A DNA stretch of 64,000 nucleotides from an uncultured Clostridia bacterium (GCA_947589005.1 CANPZO010000001.1:62001-126000), one strand, 5' to 3'; shown: positions 16,747 to 26,736, numbered from the stretch's first letter. Notes: a model not told the origin generated them from the sequence alone. A program made the numbers and translations.

Positions 16747-18792
16747 ATGTCCTCTCCCCTTTCCGCCCCCGTGACCGCGATTTCGGGCATAGGCGAGGCA
16801 AACGAAAAAAAGTTCAACAAGCTTGACATCTTCACCCTCTGGGATTTACTGACCTATTACCCGGTGCGGCTGGAGGACAGGCGGACCGTAAAAAAAATAG
16901 CCGACCTTACCGTCGGAGAGACCGTTTGTATAACCGCCGCGGTTTTCACCCCCGTCAACGGGCGCGTCAGCGGCGGACTGACGGTATACAGGGCCACTCT
17001 CAGAGATGAGAGCGGCTTTTTGCCCGTGACGTTTTTTAACAACAAATACATCAAAAATATGCTTATTCAGGGCAGGGAGTACACATTCTACGGGAAAGTC
17101 ACCGCCGCGATGGGACGGCCCGAGCTGGTTTCGCCGGAGTTTGAACCCGTAGGGCGGGAACAGTTTACCAAGGCTGTCACCCCCGTTTACGCCGCCACCG
17201 CCGGCCTGCCCCAAAGGGCCATACGCAAGGCCGTGCTTGGTGCGCTGGAGCTCACCAAGGAAATTCTGCCCGAGACACTGCCCGTCCGTATCCGCGAGGA
17301 ACACCGTCTGTGCGGACTGGCCTTTGCCCTGAACAACATTCACTTCCCCACGGACATGGAAAGCGCCCAGCTTGCGCGGCGGCGTCTGGTGTTTGAGGAG
17401 TTTTTCATTTTGCAGACCGCCCTGCGGGGGCAGAAGCTGTTGGGACGGAAGGGCTCGGCCTTCCGCTGCGCCGACACGGATATCTCTCCCCTGACCGCGC
17501 TGCTGCCATACGAGCTCACCGGCGCCCAAAAGCGGGTCGTCGCCGAGGCCGCGGCGGATATGTCGGGCCCGTATCCCATGAACCGCCTTATTCAGGGCGA
17601 CGTTGGCTGCGGAAAAACCATGATTGCGGCGGCGGCAATGTATATAGCCGTAAAAAACGGCTTCCAGGCGGCAATGATGGCCCCCACGGAAATCTTGGCC
17701 GCCCAGCACTTTTCCGAACTGGGGCCGCTGTTTGAAAGGCTTGGCATCCATGCCCGGCTCATAACCGGCAGCCTTACGAAAAAGCGCAAGTCCGAGCTGA
17801 CCGCCGCCCTTGAAAACAACGATATAGACATACTGTTCGGTACCCACGCCCTCATCGAGGACAGCGTTATTTTTCCGCGGTTGGCCCTCGCCGTAACCGA
17901 CGAGCAGCACCGCTTCGGCGTCCGCCAGCGGACCCGCCTTGCGGAGAAGGGCGAGGGCTGCCATATTTTGGCAATGACCGCCACCCCTATTCCCCGCTCT
18001 CTGGCCCTGATAATGTACGGCGACATGGATGTTTCCATAGTTGACGAGCTGCCCCCGGGACGGCAGAAGATAGACACCTTCTGCGTTGGGGAAAATATGC
18101 GGAAAAGGATAAACGCCTTTATCGGCCGGGAGGTGGCCGCGGGGCATCAGGCATATATAGTCTGTCCCGCCATAGACGAAAATCCGGCCACCGAGCTTAA
18201 GGCCGCCGCCTCATATTCCGAAAGGCTTCGGGCCGCACTGCCCGGCGTGAGCGTGGGCCTGCTCCACGGACGTATGAGGGCCGCCGAAAAGGACGCCGTA
18301 ATGGACTCCTTTGCGAAGAACGAAATTTCGGTGCTTGTTTCCACCACGGTCATAGAGGTGGGCGTCAACGTGCCCAACGCCACAATGATGATAGTTGAAA
18401 ACGCCGAACGCTTCGGTCTCAGTCAGCTCCACCAGCTTCGTGGCCGCGTCGGACGCGGGAAGGCGAAAAGCTACTGCGTGCTGTTCGCCCAAAATACCGA
18501 CGAGCAGACTCTCGAGCGCATGAAAATTATGGTGGACAGCGGCGACGGCCTTAAAATAGCCGAAAAGGATTTGGCCCTTCGCGGCCCGGGCGAATTTTTC
18601 GGCAGCCGCCAGCACGGTCTGCCCGAGCTGAGGATAGCAAGTCTGGCCGACGATATCGAACTGTTGAAGGAGAGCGGCGAAGCGGCGGAAAAGCTGCTCC
18701 GCGACGACCCTCACTTGGAAAAAAAGGAGAATTTTTACCTGAAAAGAAGAATTGACGAATTTTTCAGAGACAAAAAAGAATTTATGGGGTAA
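16747..18792 (+). CDS. recG: ATP-dependent DNA helicase RecG
   Basis: 681 residues, the usual RecG length. The N-terminal wedge/OB domain (about 1-200) binds branched DNA. Helicase motor domains follow: Walker A GDVGCGKTM, DEQH box (VTDEQHRFG), motif III ATPIPRSLALIMYGD, and motif VI region QLHQLRGRVGRG. The C-terminal LRGPGEFFGSRQHG is typical of RecG. It remodels stalled replication forks and Holliday junctions. ATG 16747 follows AAGGAGG by 9 nt. Confidence 0.97.
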   Translation: MSSPLSAPVTAISGIGEANEKKFNKLDIFTLWDLLTYYPVRLEDRRTVKKIADLTVGETVCITAAVFTPVNGRVSGGLTVYRATLRDESGFLPVTFFNNKYIKNMLIQGREYTFYGKVTAAMGRPELVSPEFEPVGREQFTKAVTPVYAATAGLPQRAIRKAVLGALELTKEILPETLPVRIREEHRLCGLAFALNNIHFPTDMESAQLARRRLVFEEFFILQTALRGQKLLGRKGSAFRCADTDISPLTALLPYELTGAQKRVVAEAAADMSGPYPMNRLIQGDVGCGKTMIAAAAMYIAVKNGFQAAMMAPTEILAAQHFSELGPLFERLGIHARLITGSLTKKRKSELTAALENNDIDILFGTHALIEDSVIFPRLALAVTDEQHRFGVRQRTRLAEKGEGCHILAMTATPIPRSLALIMYGDMDVSIVDELPPGRQKIDTFCVGENMRKRINAFIGREVAAGHQAYIVCPAIDENPATELKAAASYSERLRAALPGVSVGLLHGRMRAAEKDAVMDSFAKNEISVLVSTTVIEVGVNVPNATMMIVENAERFGLSQLHQLRGRVGRGKAKSYCVLFAQNTDEQTLERMKIMVDSGDGLKIAEKDLALRGPGEFFGSRQHGLPELRIASLADDIELLKESGEAAEKLLRDDPHLEKKENFYLKRRIDEFFRDKKEFMG

Positions 18793-18889
18793 ATTGCAAG
18801 ATTATATTGAATGTTTCTGCGCACAATAATAGCGTACTTCAAGTACAGCACATTACAGAAAAAACACAAAAAAGAAAGAGGATAACAAA

Positions 18890-19096
18890 ATGAGCAGAAA
18901 CACAAGACAGCTTGTTCCCGAGGCCCGCGAGGCCCTCAACCGTTTTAAGATGGAGGTTGCCAACGAGGTCGGCGTAAACCTCAAGCAGGGCTACAACGGC
19001 GACCTTACCAGCCGTGAGGCAGGCAGCGTAGGCGGCGGCATGGTCAAGAACATGATAAAGTCCTACGAGCAGTCTCTTGCCGGACAGAACAAGTAA
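18890..19096 (+). CDS. alpha/beta-type small acid-soluble spore protein
   Basis: 68 residues with both SASP signatures: FKMEVANEVGVNL near the N-terminus (germination-protease cleavage region) and DLTSREAGSVGGGMVKNMI in the C-terminal half. It coats and protects DNA in the spore. ATG 18890 has AGAGGA about 8 nt upstream. In Bacillus such genes are transcribed by sigma-G in the forespore; I cannot point to a convincing sigma-G promoter in the 97 nt upstream. A strong terminator follows. This is the clearest sign that the organism forms spores. Confidence 0.97.
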   Translation: MSRNTRQLVPEAREALNRFKMEVANEVGVNLKQGYNGDLTSREAGSVGGGMVKNMIKSYEQSLAGQNK

Positions 19097-19120
19097 ATTA
19101 AAATTGCGCGAACTTTTTTA

Positions 19121-19159
19121 AAATTCAAGACCACCGGTTGAACCGGTGGTCTTGAATTT
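19121..19159. terminator. bidirectional terminator between the SASP and ricin-like genes
   Basis: Perfect stem of at least 16 bp centred at 19140 (TTCAAGACCACCGGTT with its complement), flanked by A- and T-rich tails on both sides. It serves the SASP gene and the convergent gene ending at 19218. Confidence 0.85.
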
Positions 19160-19217
19160 ACTTTTGTTGACAAATTTTACAAAGCTGTCTCGGCGAGTTT
19201 TATGTTTTGTCATGTTT

Positions 19218-20498
19218 TTATTCCGCTTCGGTTATGTCGAATACCGTGCCCGCCGCCGTCTGTACAAGTTCTCCGCCGGCGGCTACGGCCGCGTAAAGGT
19301 CGGAATGGAGGCTCTTGAGCTTATAGCCGCCGTCCGCCTGCTTTTCCAGTATCCAACGCTGGTTGTCGTCAGTGGAGGAGGCGTAGGTTATCAGCGGGTC
19401 TCCCTCGGAAGTGGAATTGTTGGCAACGTCTATGCTCTTGCCGCCGTTTTTGGTATTAATGGCATAATACCCCTCGGCCGTTGCCTCAAACAGCCACTGC
19501 TGAGTATCCGCCCCGGTATACGCCGAGGCGTTGAGAGCGGTTCCGCTCACCGAATACGTGAGGGCGGTATCGCTGCCCTTTACCACGATTTTTTTGTATG
19601 CCGGCGTTTTCGGCGGCTGGGCCTGAGCCTCGGCCTCCTCGATGACCCAGTTCTGCACCGCGCTGTCCCGCTCTGAATTCTGCCTGAGTATACCGGCGGA
19701 ATTTTCGAAGGGCAGCATGGAATTTTTGGAATAAATCTTGTATGAACCGTCCTCCCGCTGAACAAGCATGAACTTCTGGTTATCGCCGGTCCCCTTGTTG
19801 TACTGTAAGATGGTTGCGCCCGGCTCCCGGCTCTGGCCGTTTACGTCCATAGCGCAGCCGCTTTGGAGATTGACGATAAAGTAGAAGCCCTCCTCGTTGT
19901 CCACAGGCTCAAATTTCCATATTTGGCCCTGTTCGCCGGCGAAAGTATCGACCGTGAGGCCGCTGCCGCTGCTGCCGTATTCGGGAGTCACGGCGCTGTT
20001 GGTGCCTTGAGCCACTATTTTATAGGTTTTTGCCGTGTCGATTTTTGAGGCGTCCTTAATGACGACAGTCTGATTTGCGCCGTCCCAGTCCACCTTTTTG
20101 CCAAAAGCCTGAGCTATGGCACGGACGGGCAGATATGTGGTGCCGTCCTTTATTATGGGCGCGACCTCGGCGCCCTTGGCGTCACGGGGCGTAAATTTTG
20201 CTCCGTCAACGTATATGTTCACCTTGTCGCCCTGCTCCGGCGCGGCATTGCCCCTATCGCCGATGAAAACCGTCCTTGTGGCCCCGTCCCAGTCGATATC
20301 GAGGCCCAGCGCCCCGGCGATGGCCCTGACGGGGACGTAGGTTGTGCCGTTCTGGATAAAGGGCGGCACGGGCGTGCCGTTGACATCTCTGGTGTCTATG
20401 GGCGCGCCGTTGAGCGTCACGGTAATATCCGCGGCAAGGGCCGTCACGCCCAGGCAGAGAGCAAGGGCAAGGATAAGAACGAACGTAAACTTTTTCAT
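19218..20498 (-). CDS. secreted copper-amine-oxidase-N / ricin-like lectin protein
   Basis: 426 residues. Signal peptide at 1-23 (MKKFTFVLILALALCLGV, ending LAA). Two copper-amine-oxidase N-terminal units follow (about 27-75 and 80-135), each with FIQNGTTYVPVRAIA/IIKDGTTYLPVRAIA, DWDGA and VFIGD/VVIKD motifs. From about 145 there are two ricin-type trefoil domains with Q-W motifs (GQIWKF, VQNWVI, TQQWLF, NQRWIL). It should be secreted and bind wall polymers or glycans. I chose ATG 20498 because AGGAGG is 8 nt upstream. It is divergent from a CotH-family gene, with separate promoters in the 141 bp between. It is a paralogue of the gene at 1-1213. No enzyme domain is present. Confidence 0.9.
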   Translation of the reverse strand: MKKFTFVLILALALCLGVTALAADITVTLNGAPIDTRDVNGTPVPPFIQNGTTYVPVRAIAGALGLDIDWDGATRTVFIGDRGNAAPEQGDKVNIYVDGAKFTPRDAKGAEVAPIIKDGTTYLPVRAIAQAFGKKVDWDGANQTVVIKDASKIDTAKTYKIVAQGTNSAVTPEYGSSGSGLTVDTFAGEQGQIWKFEPVDNEEGFYFIVNLQSGCAMDVNGQSREPGATILQYNKGTGDNQKFMLVQREDGSYKIYSKNSMLPFENSAGILRQNSERDSAVQNWVIEEAEAQAQPPKTPAYKKIVVKGSDTALTYSVSGTALNASAYTGADTQQWLFEATAEGYYAINTKNGGKSIDVANNSTSEGDPLITYASSTDDNQRWILEKQADGGYKLKSLHSDLYAAVAAGGELVQTAAGTVFDITEAE

Positions 20499-20540
20499 AT
20501 ATATTCCTCCTATCATCTTCTATAATACTTTTATACTGTA

Positions 20541-20569
20541 ATTGTACTATATTTTTATCTTTATGTCAA
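20541..20569 (-). promoter_or_regulatory. sigma-A-like promoter for the 19218-20498 gene
   Basis: TTGACA, 17 bp, TACAAT on the minus strand, about 42 nt before ATG 20498. Confidence 0.7.
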
Positions 20570-20577
20570 TTATTATC

Positions 20578-20606
20578 TTGCAATTTTTTCTCTTTTAATA
20601 TATAAT
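20578..20606 (+). promoter_or_regulatory. sigma-A-like promoter for the CotH-family gene
   Basis: TTGCAA, 17 bp, TATAAT, about 33 nt before ATG 20640. It stands back to back with the promoter of the divergent ricin-like gene; the -35 boxes are 8 bp apart. Confidence 0.7.
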
Positions 20607-20639
20607 TAAATTGGGAATTGCCACAAGGAGGAATATAAA

Positions 20640-22835
20640 ATGAAAAAAGTTCTCATGCTGTTGGCCGCGCTTATGCTGTATGCCGCGGCAGCCTTTGCCG
20701 ATGGGTCCCCGGCCCCGCCGGTTTTTTCCGTGGGCGGCGGAGTTTACTCCGATACCGTCACGCTGGAGCTCAACGGCGGCGGAAGCATATACTACACCAC
20801 CGACGGCTCCTTGCCCACGTCGGGCTCCACGCTCTATACCGGACCTATCGTAATAAGCGCGAAAACAACCGAGGTCCGCATGGGCATGGACGAGGCCCCG
20901 GTCCAAATCCCCGCCGGCACGGTAATCCGGGCGGCGGTTATCAGCGGCGGCCAAACCAGCGCCGTTGTGAATCATACCTATTTTATCGGCACGGACATCA
21001 TCAACTATTTCGGCAGCGTGCCTCTGGTCAATCTTACGGTGACGCCCTATGACCTTTGGGACAGGAACAACGGCATATATTCCAATTACAATTACGAGCA
21101 CAAGGTGCCCGCGGTGTTCCAGCACTTCAACACCCAGGGCGTCTGTGACATAAACCGAACCATCGACGTTAAGGTCAGCGGCCACGGTTCGCGTTCAAAT
21201 CCGAAAAAATCACTGAGAGTTTATTTCAAAAACACAGACCCCGGCCAGGGCAAATTTCTGGAATATCCCCTAATCCCCGGCAACCTTGACCGAAGCGGCA
21301 GGGAAATAACCAAATATTCCAAGGTGACCTTCCGTATTTCCGATTACAGCAACACCGACCTCCGAGACGTGGTGGCACAGAGGCTCGGCGCGCAGACAAG
21401 GGCGGATACCGCCGCCAGCGTTCCCAAGGCGCTGTTCCTGAACGGCGAATACTGGGGGCTTTACGAGTGCCGCGAGCAGTACGACGACGACTATGTGGCC
21501 GTCCACTACGGCCTCGACAACGACGACGTGGTATTCTTTGACCGCGACTGGACTCTGCCGCCCTCCTACGAGCCGCTTTCCGACACGGGCACGGTCTACG
21601 TGGATAAAATGGAATATTCCTCCGGCCCGGACGACGGCGACATGGACGGCCGTTTGGGAGAGAGCTATTACCGCGATCAGTGGAACTACGTAAAGAGTCT
21701 TGTCCTTGAAAAGGACATAACCTCCCCCGATGTTTATGCGGAATTCTGCGCCAACGTGGACATAGACAACTTCATCGACTACATTATAATTTACATTTTC
21801 TCCGGCAATGACGACTGGCCCGGCAACAACTTCAAGCTCTGGCGGGTGACCGAGGAAAGCGCGGACCCCAATAAATACGGGGCCGACGGCAAATGGAGGT
21901 TCATGATACACGACTTTGACATCGCCTTCGAGGGCGCGTGGCATGACACTCTGCGGCTCAGCGCCTTCGGCACCGAGCCCGACACCGAGGCCCGTCATCC
22001 GGCCTACGCCACACAGTTTATCGCCGGACTGCTGAAAAATCCCGATTTCCGAAATGAATTTGCCCAACGCACAAGGGTATATCTCTCCACGATTTTAAGC
22101 AAAAGCTCCATGCAGACGCTGGTAGACGACCTCATCTCCACCCATCAGGCCGGCAAAACCGCCGACCTGCTCCGCTGGGACTGGGGGCCAGCGCAGCAGC
22201 GCCGCGACTTCTGGCTTTGGAATATGTCCGGCTTTGTGGATTTCGCCTCGGCGCGTTCGGATATCATCATCAACCAGTACACGGACGTGCTCAATTCCCA
22301 GTTTAACGCCGGCATCACCGGCACGGCCAGAGTGATGCTCACAAGCGCGCCCGAGGAAATTAACGGCGTGCACTACCGTATCGGCGGGGCCGAGGCCGGC
22401 GCCGGCAACAGCAAGATATACGCCCTCTTTGCCGGTATACCCGTAACTGTCAGCGCCGAGGCCGCGGACGGAACTCCCCTGACCGTGACCGTGAGCCACC
22501 GGGGAGCCCTGACCTCCGGAGCCGGAGAGGTTACCTTCACGCTTCAGCCAAACGAGCCCTACACCGTTTCCGTGGCTAAAAGCGAAGGCTCGGTCACCGC
22601 CGTGATTCCGGCGGGAATAGCCAGGGCGGGCCGATTTGAGACAATGACCGTGGGCGAGGCCCTGCCCGCCGTGCTGTTTGGCAAGGACGGCAGCCGCCTT
22701 ACGGCGGAATTTACGGTCACCGGCAGCTGCGTCAGCATTGAAAACGGGATAGTAAAGGCCCTCTCCCCAGGCCGGGCCGTGCTCAGCGCCAACTATAACG
22801 GCTTGATATATTCCATACCCGTCACCGTTATGTAG
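20640..22835 (+). CDS. CotH-family kinase-like secreted protein
   Basis: 731 residues; ATG 20640 with AAGGAGG 9 nt upstream. A signal peptide (about 1-20) is followed by a chitobiase/hexosaminidase C-terminal-like unit (about 25-110, IYYTTDGSLPTSGSTLYTG). The CotH domain spans about 125-530, with RSNPKKSLRVYFK, LFLNGEYWGLYECREQYDDDY and the conserved acidic MIHDFDIAFEG. A beta-rich region and a bacterial Ig-like unit (about 660-731) end the protein. CotH proteins are atypical kinases that phosphorylate spore-coat or secreted proteins; the signal peptide and Ig-like modules point to an extracellular rather than spore-coat role here. A strong hairpin terminator follows. Confidence 0.9.
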   Translation: MKKVLMLLAALMLYAAAAFADGSPAPPVFSVGGGVYSDTVTLELNGGGSIYYTTDGSLPTSGSTLYTGPIVISAKTTEVRMGMDEAPVQIPAGTVIRAAVISGGQTSAVVNHTYFIGTDIINYFGSVPLVNLTVTPYDLWDRNNGIYSNYNYEHKVPAVFQHFNTQGVCDINRTIDVKVSGHGSRSNPKKSLRVYFKNTDPGQGKFLEYPLIPGNLDRSGREITKYSKVTFRISDYSNTDLRDVVAQRLGAQTRADTAASVPKALFLNGEYWGLYECREQYDDDYVAVHYGLDNDDVVFFDRDWTLPPSYEPLSDTGTVYVDKMEYSSGPDDGDMDGRLGESYYRDQWNYVKSLVLEKDITSPDVYAEFCANVDIDNFIDYIIIYIFSGNDDWPGNNFKLWRVTEESADPNKYGADGKWRFMIHDFDIAFEGAWHDTLRLSAFGTEPDTEARHPAYATQFIAGLLKNPDFRNEFAQRTRVYLSTILSKSSMQTLVDDLISTHQAGKTADLLRWDWGPAQQRRDFWLWNMSGFVDFASARSDIIINQYTDVLNSQFNAGITGTARVMLTSAPEEINGVHYRIGGAEAGAGNSKIYALFAGIPVTVSAEAADGTPLTVTVSHRGALTSGAGEVTFTLQPNEPYTVSVAKSEGSVTAVIPAGIARAGRFETMTVGEALPAVLFGKDGSRLTAEFTVTGSCVSIENGIVKALSPGRAVLSANYNGLIYSIPVTVM

Positions 22836-22869
22836 CGCGTCAAACCATAATATTATATAATGAATAAAG

Positions 22870-22920
22870 TCCCACGCACGATGAAATAAATCGCAAATTT
22901 CATCGCCGTGGGATTTTTTT
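22870..22920 (+). terminator. terminator of the CotH-family gene
   Basis: Long, slightly bulged stem (CCCACG..CGATGAAAT pairing with ATTTCATCG..CGTGGG) followed by seven T. Confidence 0.85.
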
Positions 22921-22948
22921 GCCTTTTTGTCTAATGAAAGTAAACTGA

Positions 22949-22982
22949 AAATCGCGTCCCGGCTTATTCCGAAACGCGATTT
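22949..22982 (-). terminator. probable terminator downstream of tRNA-Thr
   Basis: On the minus strand a 9 bp stem AAATCGCGT/ACGCGATTT followed by TTCAGTTTAC, about 20 nt beyond the tRNA 3' end. Confidence 0.55.
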
Positions 22983-23001
22983 GGGTCCGGCGTCACGCCG
23001 G

Positions 23002-23077
23002 TGGAGCCAGTAACGGGACTCGAACCTGCGACCTGCTCATTACGAATGAGCTGCTCTACCGACTGAGCTACACTGGC
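23002..23077 (-). tRNA. tRNA-Thr (anticodon CGT)
   Basis: 76 nt with the CCA end encoded. Acceptor stem GCCAGTG pairs with TACTGGC (terminal G-U). The anticodon loop TTCGTAA sits on stem GCTCA/TGAGC; the T arm contains GGTTCGAGTCC. It reads ACG codons. Confidence 0.95.
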
Positions 23078-23086
23078 AACGGAATT

Positions 23087-23116
23087 ATTATACTATAAAT
23101 GTATGCCGTTTGTCAA
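23087..23116 (-). promoter_or_regulatory. promoter for tRNA-Thr
   Basis: TTGACA, 18 bp, TATAAT on the minus strand, ending about 10 nt before the tRNA 5' end. Confidence 0.7.
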
Positions 23117-23148
23117 GCCCTATTTAAAAATAAAAATAATTTTCAGTA

Positions 23149-23177
23149 TTGATAAAGGGTCAAATTTATGATATAAT
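23149..23177 (+). promoter_or_regulatory. sigma-A-like promoter for the hydratase-icd operon
   Basis: TTGATA, 17 bp, TATAAT, about 49 nt before ATG 23227. Confidence 0.65.
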
Positions 23178-23226
23178 AACTTAAAATACCGTATTTCAAA
23201 GACGAAATACCAAAGGAGATGCATCC

Positions 23227-25479
23227 ATGAAGGGATTAGAGCTTAAGGACAGCGGCGCGTACTTAGTTGACGGCCGTATCTCGGATAAGGGCGCAAAGGC
23301 TCCCTCCGAGGCCAGAGAAGGCACCATGGCCTACAAGATAATGCGCGGCCACGATACCGGCAGCGACCGGAATAAAATGAGGATAAAATTTGACGCCCTC
23401 ATCTCTCACGACATTACATACGTGGGTATAATCCAGACCGCCAGAGGCAGCGGGCTCAGGGAGTTCCCTCTGCCCTACGCCATGACCAACTGCCACAACA
23501 GCCTTTGCGCCGTTGGCGGCACCATTAACGAGGACGACCATGTGTTCGGCCTCAGCGCGGCGAAAAAGTACGGCGGCATATACGTGCCCGCAAATCAGGC
23601 CGTTATCCATCAGTATGCGAGAGAAATGATGAGCGGCTGCGGAAAGATGATTCTCGGCTCCGACAGCCACACCCGCTATGGCGCTCTCGGTACCATGGGC
23701 GTCGGCGAGGGCGGCCCCGAGCTGGTTAAGCAGCTGCTCAAAAACACCTATGACGTGAACGCGCCCGAGGTGGTCCTCGTGTATCTCGAGGGCGCGCCCA
23801 AAAAGGGCGTCGGCCCGCAGGACGTGGCGATAGCACTCGTTGGGGCAACCTTCAAAAACGGCTTTGTGAAAAATCGGGTGCTGGAATTCACCGGCCCGGG
23901 CGTGGCGAGCCTGTCCATGGATTTCCGCATAGGCATCGACGTCATGACCACCGAGACTACCTGCCTTTCCTCCATATGGCACACGGACGACAGGGTGAGG
24001 GAGTTCTACGATATTCACGGCCGCCTTGGGGATTTTGCCGAGCTCAAGCCCGAGAACGGCGCCTATTACGACAGAGTTATCAAAATCAACCTCAGCGAGA
24101 TAGAGTGCATGATAGCCCTGCCCTTCCACCCCAGCAACGCCTACACGGTTCACGAGCTTCAGGCGAACGCCGCCGACATCCTCCGCGAGGTGGAAAAGGG
24201 CGCGGCGGAGCAGTTCGGCCCGAAGGTTAAATTCAGCCTCACCGACAAGCTGACGGACGGAAGGCTCATGGTGGACCAGGGCGTAATCGCCGGATGCAGC
24301 GGCGGTATGTTCGAAAATATCTGCGAGGCGGCGGCCATCCTTCGCGGCGCAAATATAGGCGACGGTTATTTCAATCTCTCCGTTTACCCCAGCAGCACCC
24401 CCATAAATCTGGCCCTGGTAAGGAACGGCGTTCAGGCGGAGCTCATGGAAGCGGGCGCGGTGTTCAAGCCCTGCTTCTGCGGCCCCTGCTTCGGCGCGGG
24501 AGACGTACCCGCCAACAGCGGACTTTCCATCCGTCACACCACCCGCAACTTCCCCAACAGGGAAGGCTCCAAGCCCGGCGAGGGCCAGCTCAGCGGCGTG
24601 GCCCTTATGGACGCCCGCTCTATCGCCGCCACCGCCCTCAACAAGGGCGCGCTCACCGCGGCCACCGATGTCGAAATTCCCGAATACGACAAAACCTACC
24701 GCTTCGATAAGGGCGTTTACGAAAAAAGAGTTTATCAGGGCTTCGGCAAGGCCGACCCGGACTACGAGCTGCGCCTCGGCCCCAATATTACCGACTGGCC
24801 TAAAATGTACCCCCTTGCGGACAATCTGCTGCTTAAGCTGGCGGCGGTCATTCACGACGAGGTCACTACCACCGACGAGCTCATTCCCTCCGGCGAGACA
24901 AGCTCCTACCGCAGCAATCCCCTGAGACTCAGCGAGTTTGCCCTGTCCCGACGGGTGCCCGAGTACGTTGGCCGCAGCAAGGCCGTGGCCGCCGTTGAAT
25001 CGCGGCGCCGGGCCGGAGAAAAGCCCGCCGAGCTTACCGAGCTCCTTTCCAGGGTCGGGGACGCAAACGAGCTGATGGAAAACACCCAGTTCGGCTCCTG
25101 CGTATTCGCTAACAGGCCCGGCGACGGCTCCGCCCGTGAACAGGCGGCTTCCTGCCAGAAGGTGCTGGGCGGCTTCGGCAATATATGCTACGAGTTCGCC
25201 ACCAAGCGTTACCGCAGCAACTGCATCAACTGGGGCATACTCCCCTTTACCATAAGCAGAGACACCGAGTTTAACTACACCGACGGCGACTGCGTTTTCG
25301 TACCCGGCATCCGCGGGGCCATAGCCGAGGGCGCCGAGGAGATACCCGCCACCATTCTGAAAAAGGACGGCTCCGCCGAGCCTATAACTCTGTATGTCAA
25401 CGGCTTGACCGCCGATGAAAAACAGATAATTTTGGACGGGTGCTTAATGAACTACTACGCCAACAACGCAAAGGAGTGA
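23227..25479 (+). CDS. aconitase-superfamily hydratase (YbhJ-like), probable aconitase
   Basis: 750 residues; ATG 23227 after AAAGGAG. The domain order is that of aconitases: the first three domains carry the iron-sulfur ligands (a cysteine in [12 protein letters not shown] and a CGPC pair in [11 protein letters not shown]), then a swivel domain with [14 protein letters not shown]. The motifs differ from classical AcnA/AcnB (CSGG instead of CTNS), matching the less-studied YbhJ-like branch. The gene directly precedes NADP-isocitrate dehydrogenase (5 nt gap), which makes citrate-to-isocitrate conversion, and from there 2-oxoglutarate for glutamate synthesis, the likely job. No citrate synthase gene is in this window. 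The superfamily is certain; aconitase activity is inferred from the neighbour. Confidence 0.85.
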   Translation: MKGLELKDSGAYLVDGRISDKGAKAPSEAREGTMAYKIMRGHDTGSDRNKMRIKFDALISHDITYVGIIQTARGSGLREFPLPYAMTNCHNSLCAVGGTINEDDHVFGLSAAKKYGGIYVPANQAVIHQYAREMMSGCGKMILGSDSHTRYGALGTMGVGEGGPELVKQLLKNTYDVNAPEVVLVYLEGAPKKGVGPQDVAIALVGATFKNGFVKNRVLEFTGPGVASLSMDFRIGIDVMTTETTCLSSIWHTDDRVREFYDIHGRLGDFAELKPENGAYYDRVIKINLSEIECMIALPFHPSNAYTVHELQANAADILREVEKGAAEQFGPKVKFSLTDKLTDGRLMVDQGVIAGCSGGMFENICEAAAILRGANIGDGYFNLSVYPSSTPINLALVRNGVQAELMEAGAVFKPCFCGPCFGAGDVPANSGLSIRHTTRNFPNREGSKPGEGQLSGVALMDARSIAATALNKGALTAATDVEIPEYDKTYRFDKGVYEKRVYQGFGKADPDYELRLGPNITDWPKMYPLADNLLLKLAAVIHDEVTTTDELIPSGETSSYRSNPLRLSEFALSRRVPEYVGRSKAVAAVESRRRAGEKPAELTELLSRVGDANELMENTQFGSCVFANRPGDGSAREQAASCQKVLGGFGNICYEFATKRYRSNCINWGILPFTISRDTEFNYTDGDCVFVPGIRGAIAEGAEEIPATILKKDGSAEPITLYVNGLTADEKQIILDGCLMNYYANNAKE

Positions 25480-25484
25480 TTAAT

Positions 25485-26696
25485 ATGGAAAAAATCAAAA
25501 TGGAAAATAAAATCGTGGAGATGGACGGGGACGAGATGACCCGCATACTCTGGAAGATGATAAAGGACGAGCTGCTGCTGCCCTTTGTGGATTTGAATAC
25601 GGAGTATTACGATTTGGGACTGCCCTACCGGGACGAGACCGACGACCAGGTGACCCACGACGCGGGCGAGGCCATAAAAAAGTGGCACGTGGGCGTAAAG
25701 TGCGCCACCATAACCCCCAACGCTCAGAGAGTTGAGGAATATCACTTAAAGAAAATGTGGAAAAGTCCCAACGGCACTATCCGCGCTATCCTTGACGGCA
25801 CGGTGTTCCGGGCGCCCATTCTCCTGAGTCAGGTGAAGCCCGCCGTCCGCAACTGGAAAAAGCCCATAACCATCGCCCGTCACGCCTATGGCGACGTTTA
25901 CAAGGGCACCGAGTACCGGGTCCCCGAAAAGGGCAGGGCGGAGCTGGTGTTCACCGGCGAGGACGGAGCCTCCTTCCGCGAGACTATATACGATTTCGAG
26001 TGCCCCGGCGTGCTTCAGGGCCTGTACAACAAGGACAGCTCCATAGAGTCCTTCGCCCACTCCTGCTTCCAGTACGCCATCGACACAAAGCAGGATCTGT
26101 GGTTTGCCACAAAGGACACCATTTCCAAGCAGTACGACCAAACCTTCAAGCTGATTTTTCAGGACATATACGAAAAGGAATACAAGGAAAAATTCGAGGC
26201 TCTCGGCATCGAGTACTTCTACACCCTCATCGACGACGCCGTCGCCCGCGTCATACGCAGCGAGGGCGGCTATATCTGGGCCTGCAAGAACTATGACGGC
26301 GACGTTATGAGCGACATGGTGTCCACGGCCTTCGGTTCGCTGGCCATGATGACCAGCGTCCTGGTAAGTCCCGACGGCAACTATGAGTACGAGGCCGCCC
26401 ACGGCACCGTGACACGCCACTACTACAAATATCTCAAGGGCGAGGAAACCTCCACCAATCCCATCGCCACCATCTTCGCCTGGAGCGGCGCGTTGCGCAA
26501 GCGCGGCGAGCTGGACGGCAACAAACCCCTCTCCGACTTTGCGGATAAGCTGGAGGCCGCCTGCATCGACACCCTCGAGGGCGGCACAATGACCAAGGAC
26601 CTGGCCGGCCTCTGGGAGGGGCCCGCCCCCAGGGTGGTAAATTCTCATGACTTTATCAAGGCCATAAGGACACGGCTGGAGGAGACACTCAAATAA
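25485..26696 (+). CDS. icd: NADP-dependent isocitrate dehydrogenase, eukaryotic-type
   Basis: 403 residues, close in length and sequence style to the eukaryote-like homodimeric NADP-IDH rather than the E. coli Icd type ([14 protein letters not shown] at the N-terminus; [20 protein letters not shown] near 300). It oxidises isocitrate to 2-oxoglutarate with CO2 release and NADPH formation. I chose ATG 25485 because AAGGAG lies 8 nt upstream; the longer frame begins inside the hydratase gene. It is co-transcribed with the hydratase, and a terminator follows at 26737-26804. Confidence 0.95.
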   Translation: MEKIKMENKIVEMDGDEMTRILWKMIKDELLLPFVDLNTEYYDLGLPYRDETDDQVTHDAGEAIKKWHVGVKCATITPNAQRVEEYHLKKMWKSPNGTIRAILDGTVFRAPILLSQVKPAVRNWKKPITIARHAYGDVYKGTEYRVPEKGRAELVFTGEDGASFRETIYDFECPGVLQGLYNKDSSIESFAHSCFQYAIDTKQDLWFATKDTISKQYDQTFKLIFQDIYEKEYKEKFEALGIEYFYTLIDDAVARVIRSEGGYIWACKNYDGDVMSDMVSTAFGSLAMMTSVLVSPDGNYEYEAAHGTVTRHYYKYLKGEETSTNPIATIFAWSGALRKRGELDGNKPLSDFADKLEAACIDTLEGGTMTKDLAGLWEGPAPRVVNSHDFIKAIRTRLEETLK

Positions 26697-26736
26697 ACGC
26701 CTCCGAAGCGTGGCGAAGCAAAACCCGACCCCGCCG

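Noticed and set aside
16846-18147. 433-codon open frame opposite recG
   Set aside because: Antisense shadow; recG motifs are complete on the other strand.
23263-24855. 530-codon open frame opposite the aconitase-family gene
   Set aside because: Antisense shadow with no domain or ribosome-binding site.
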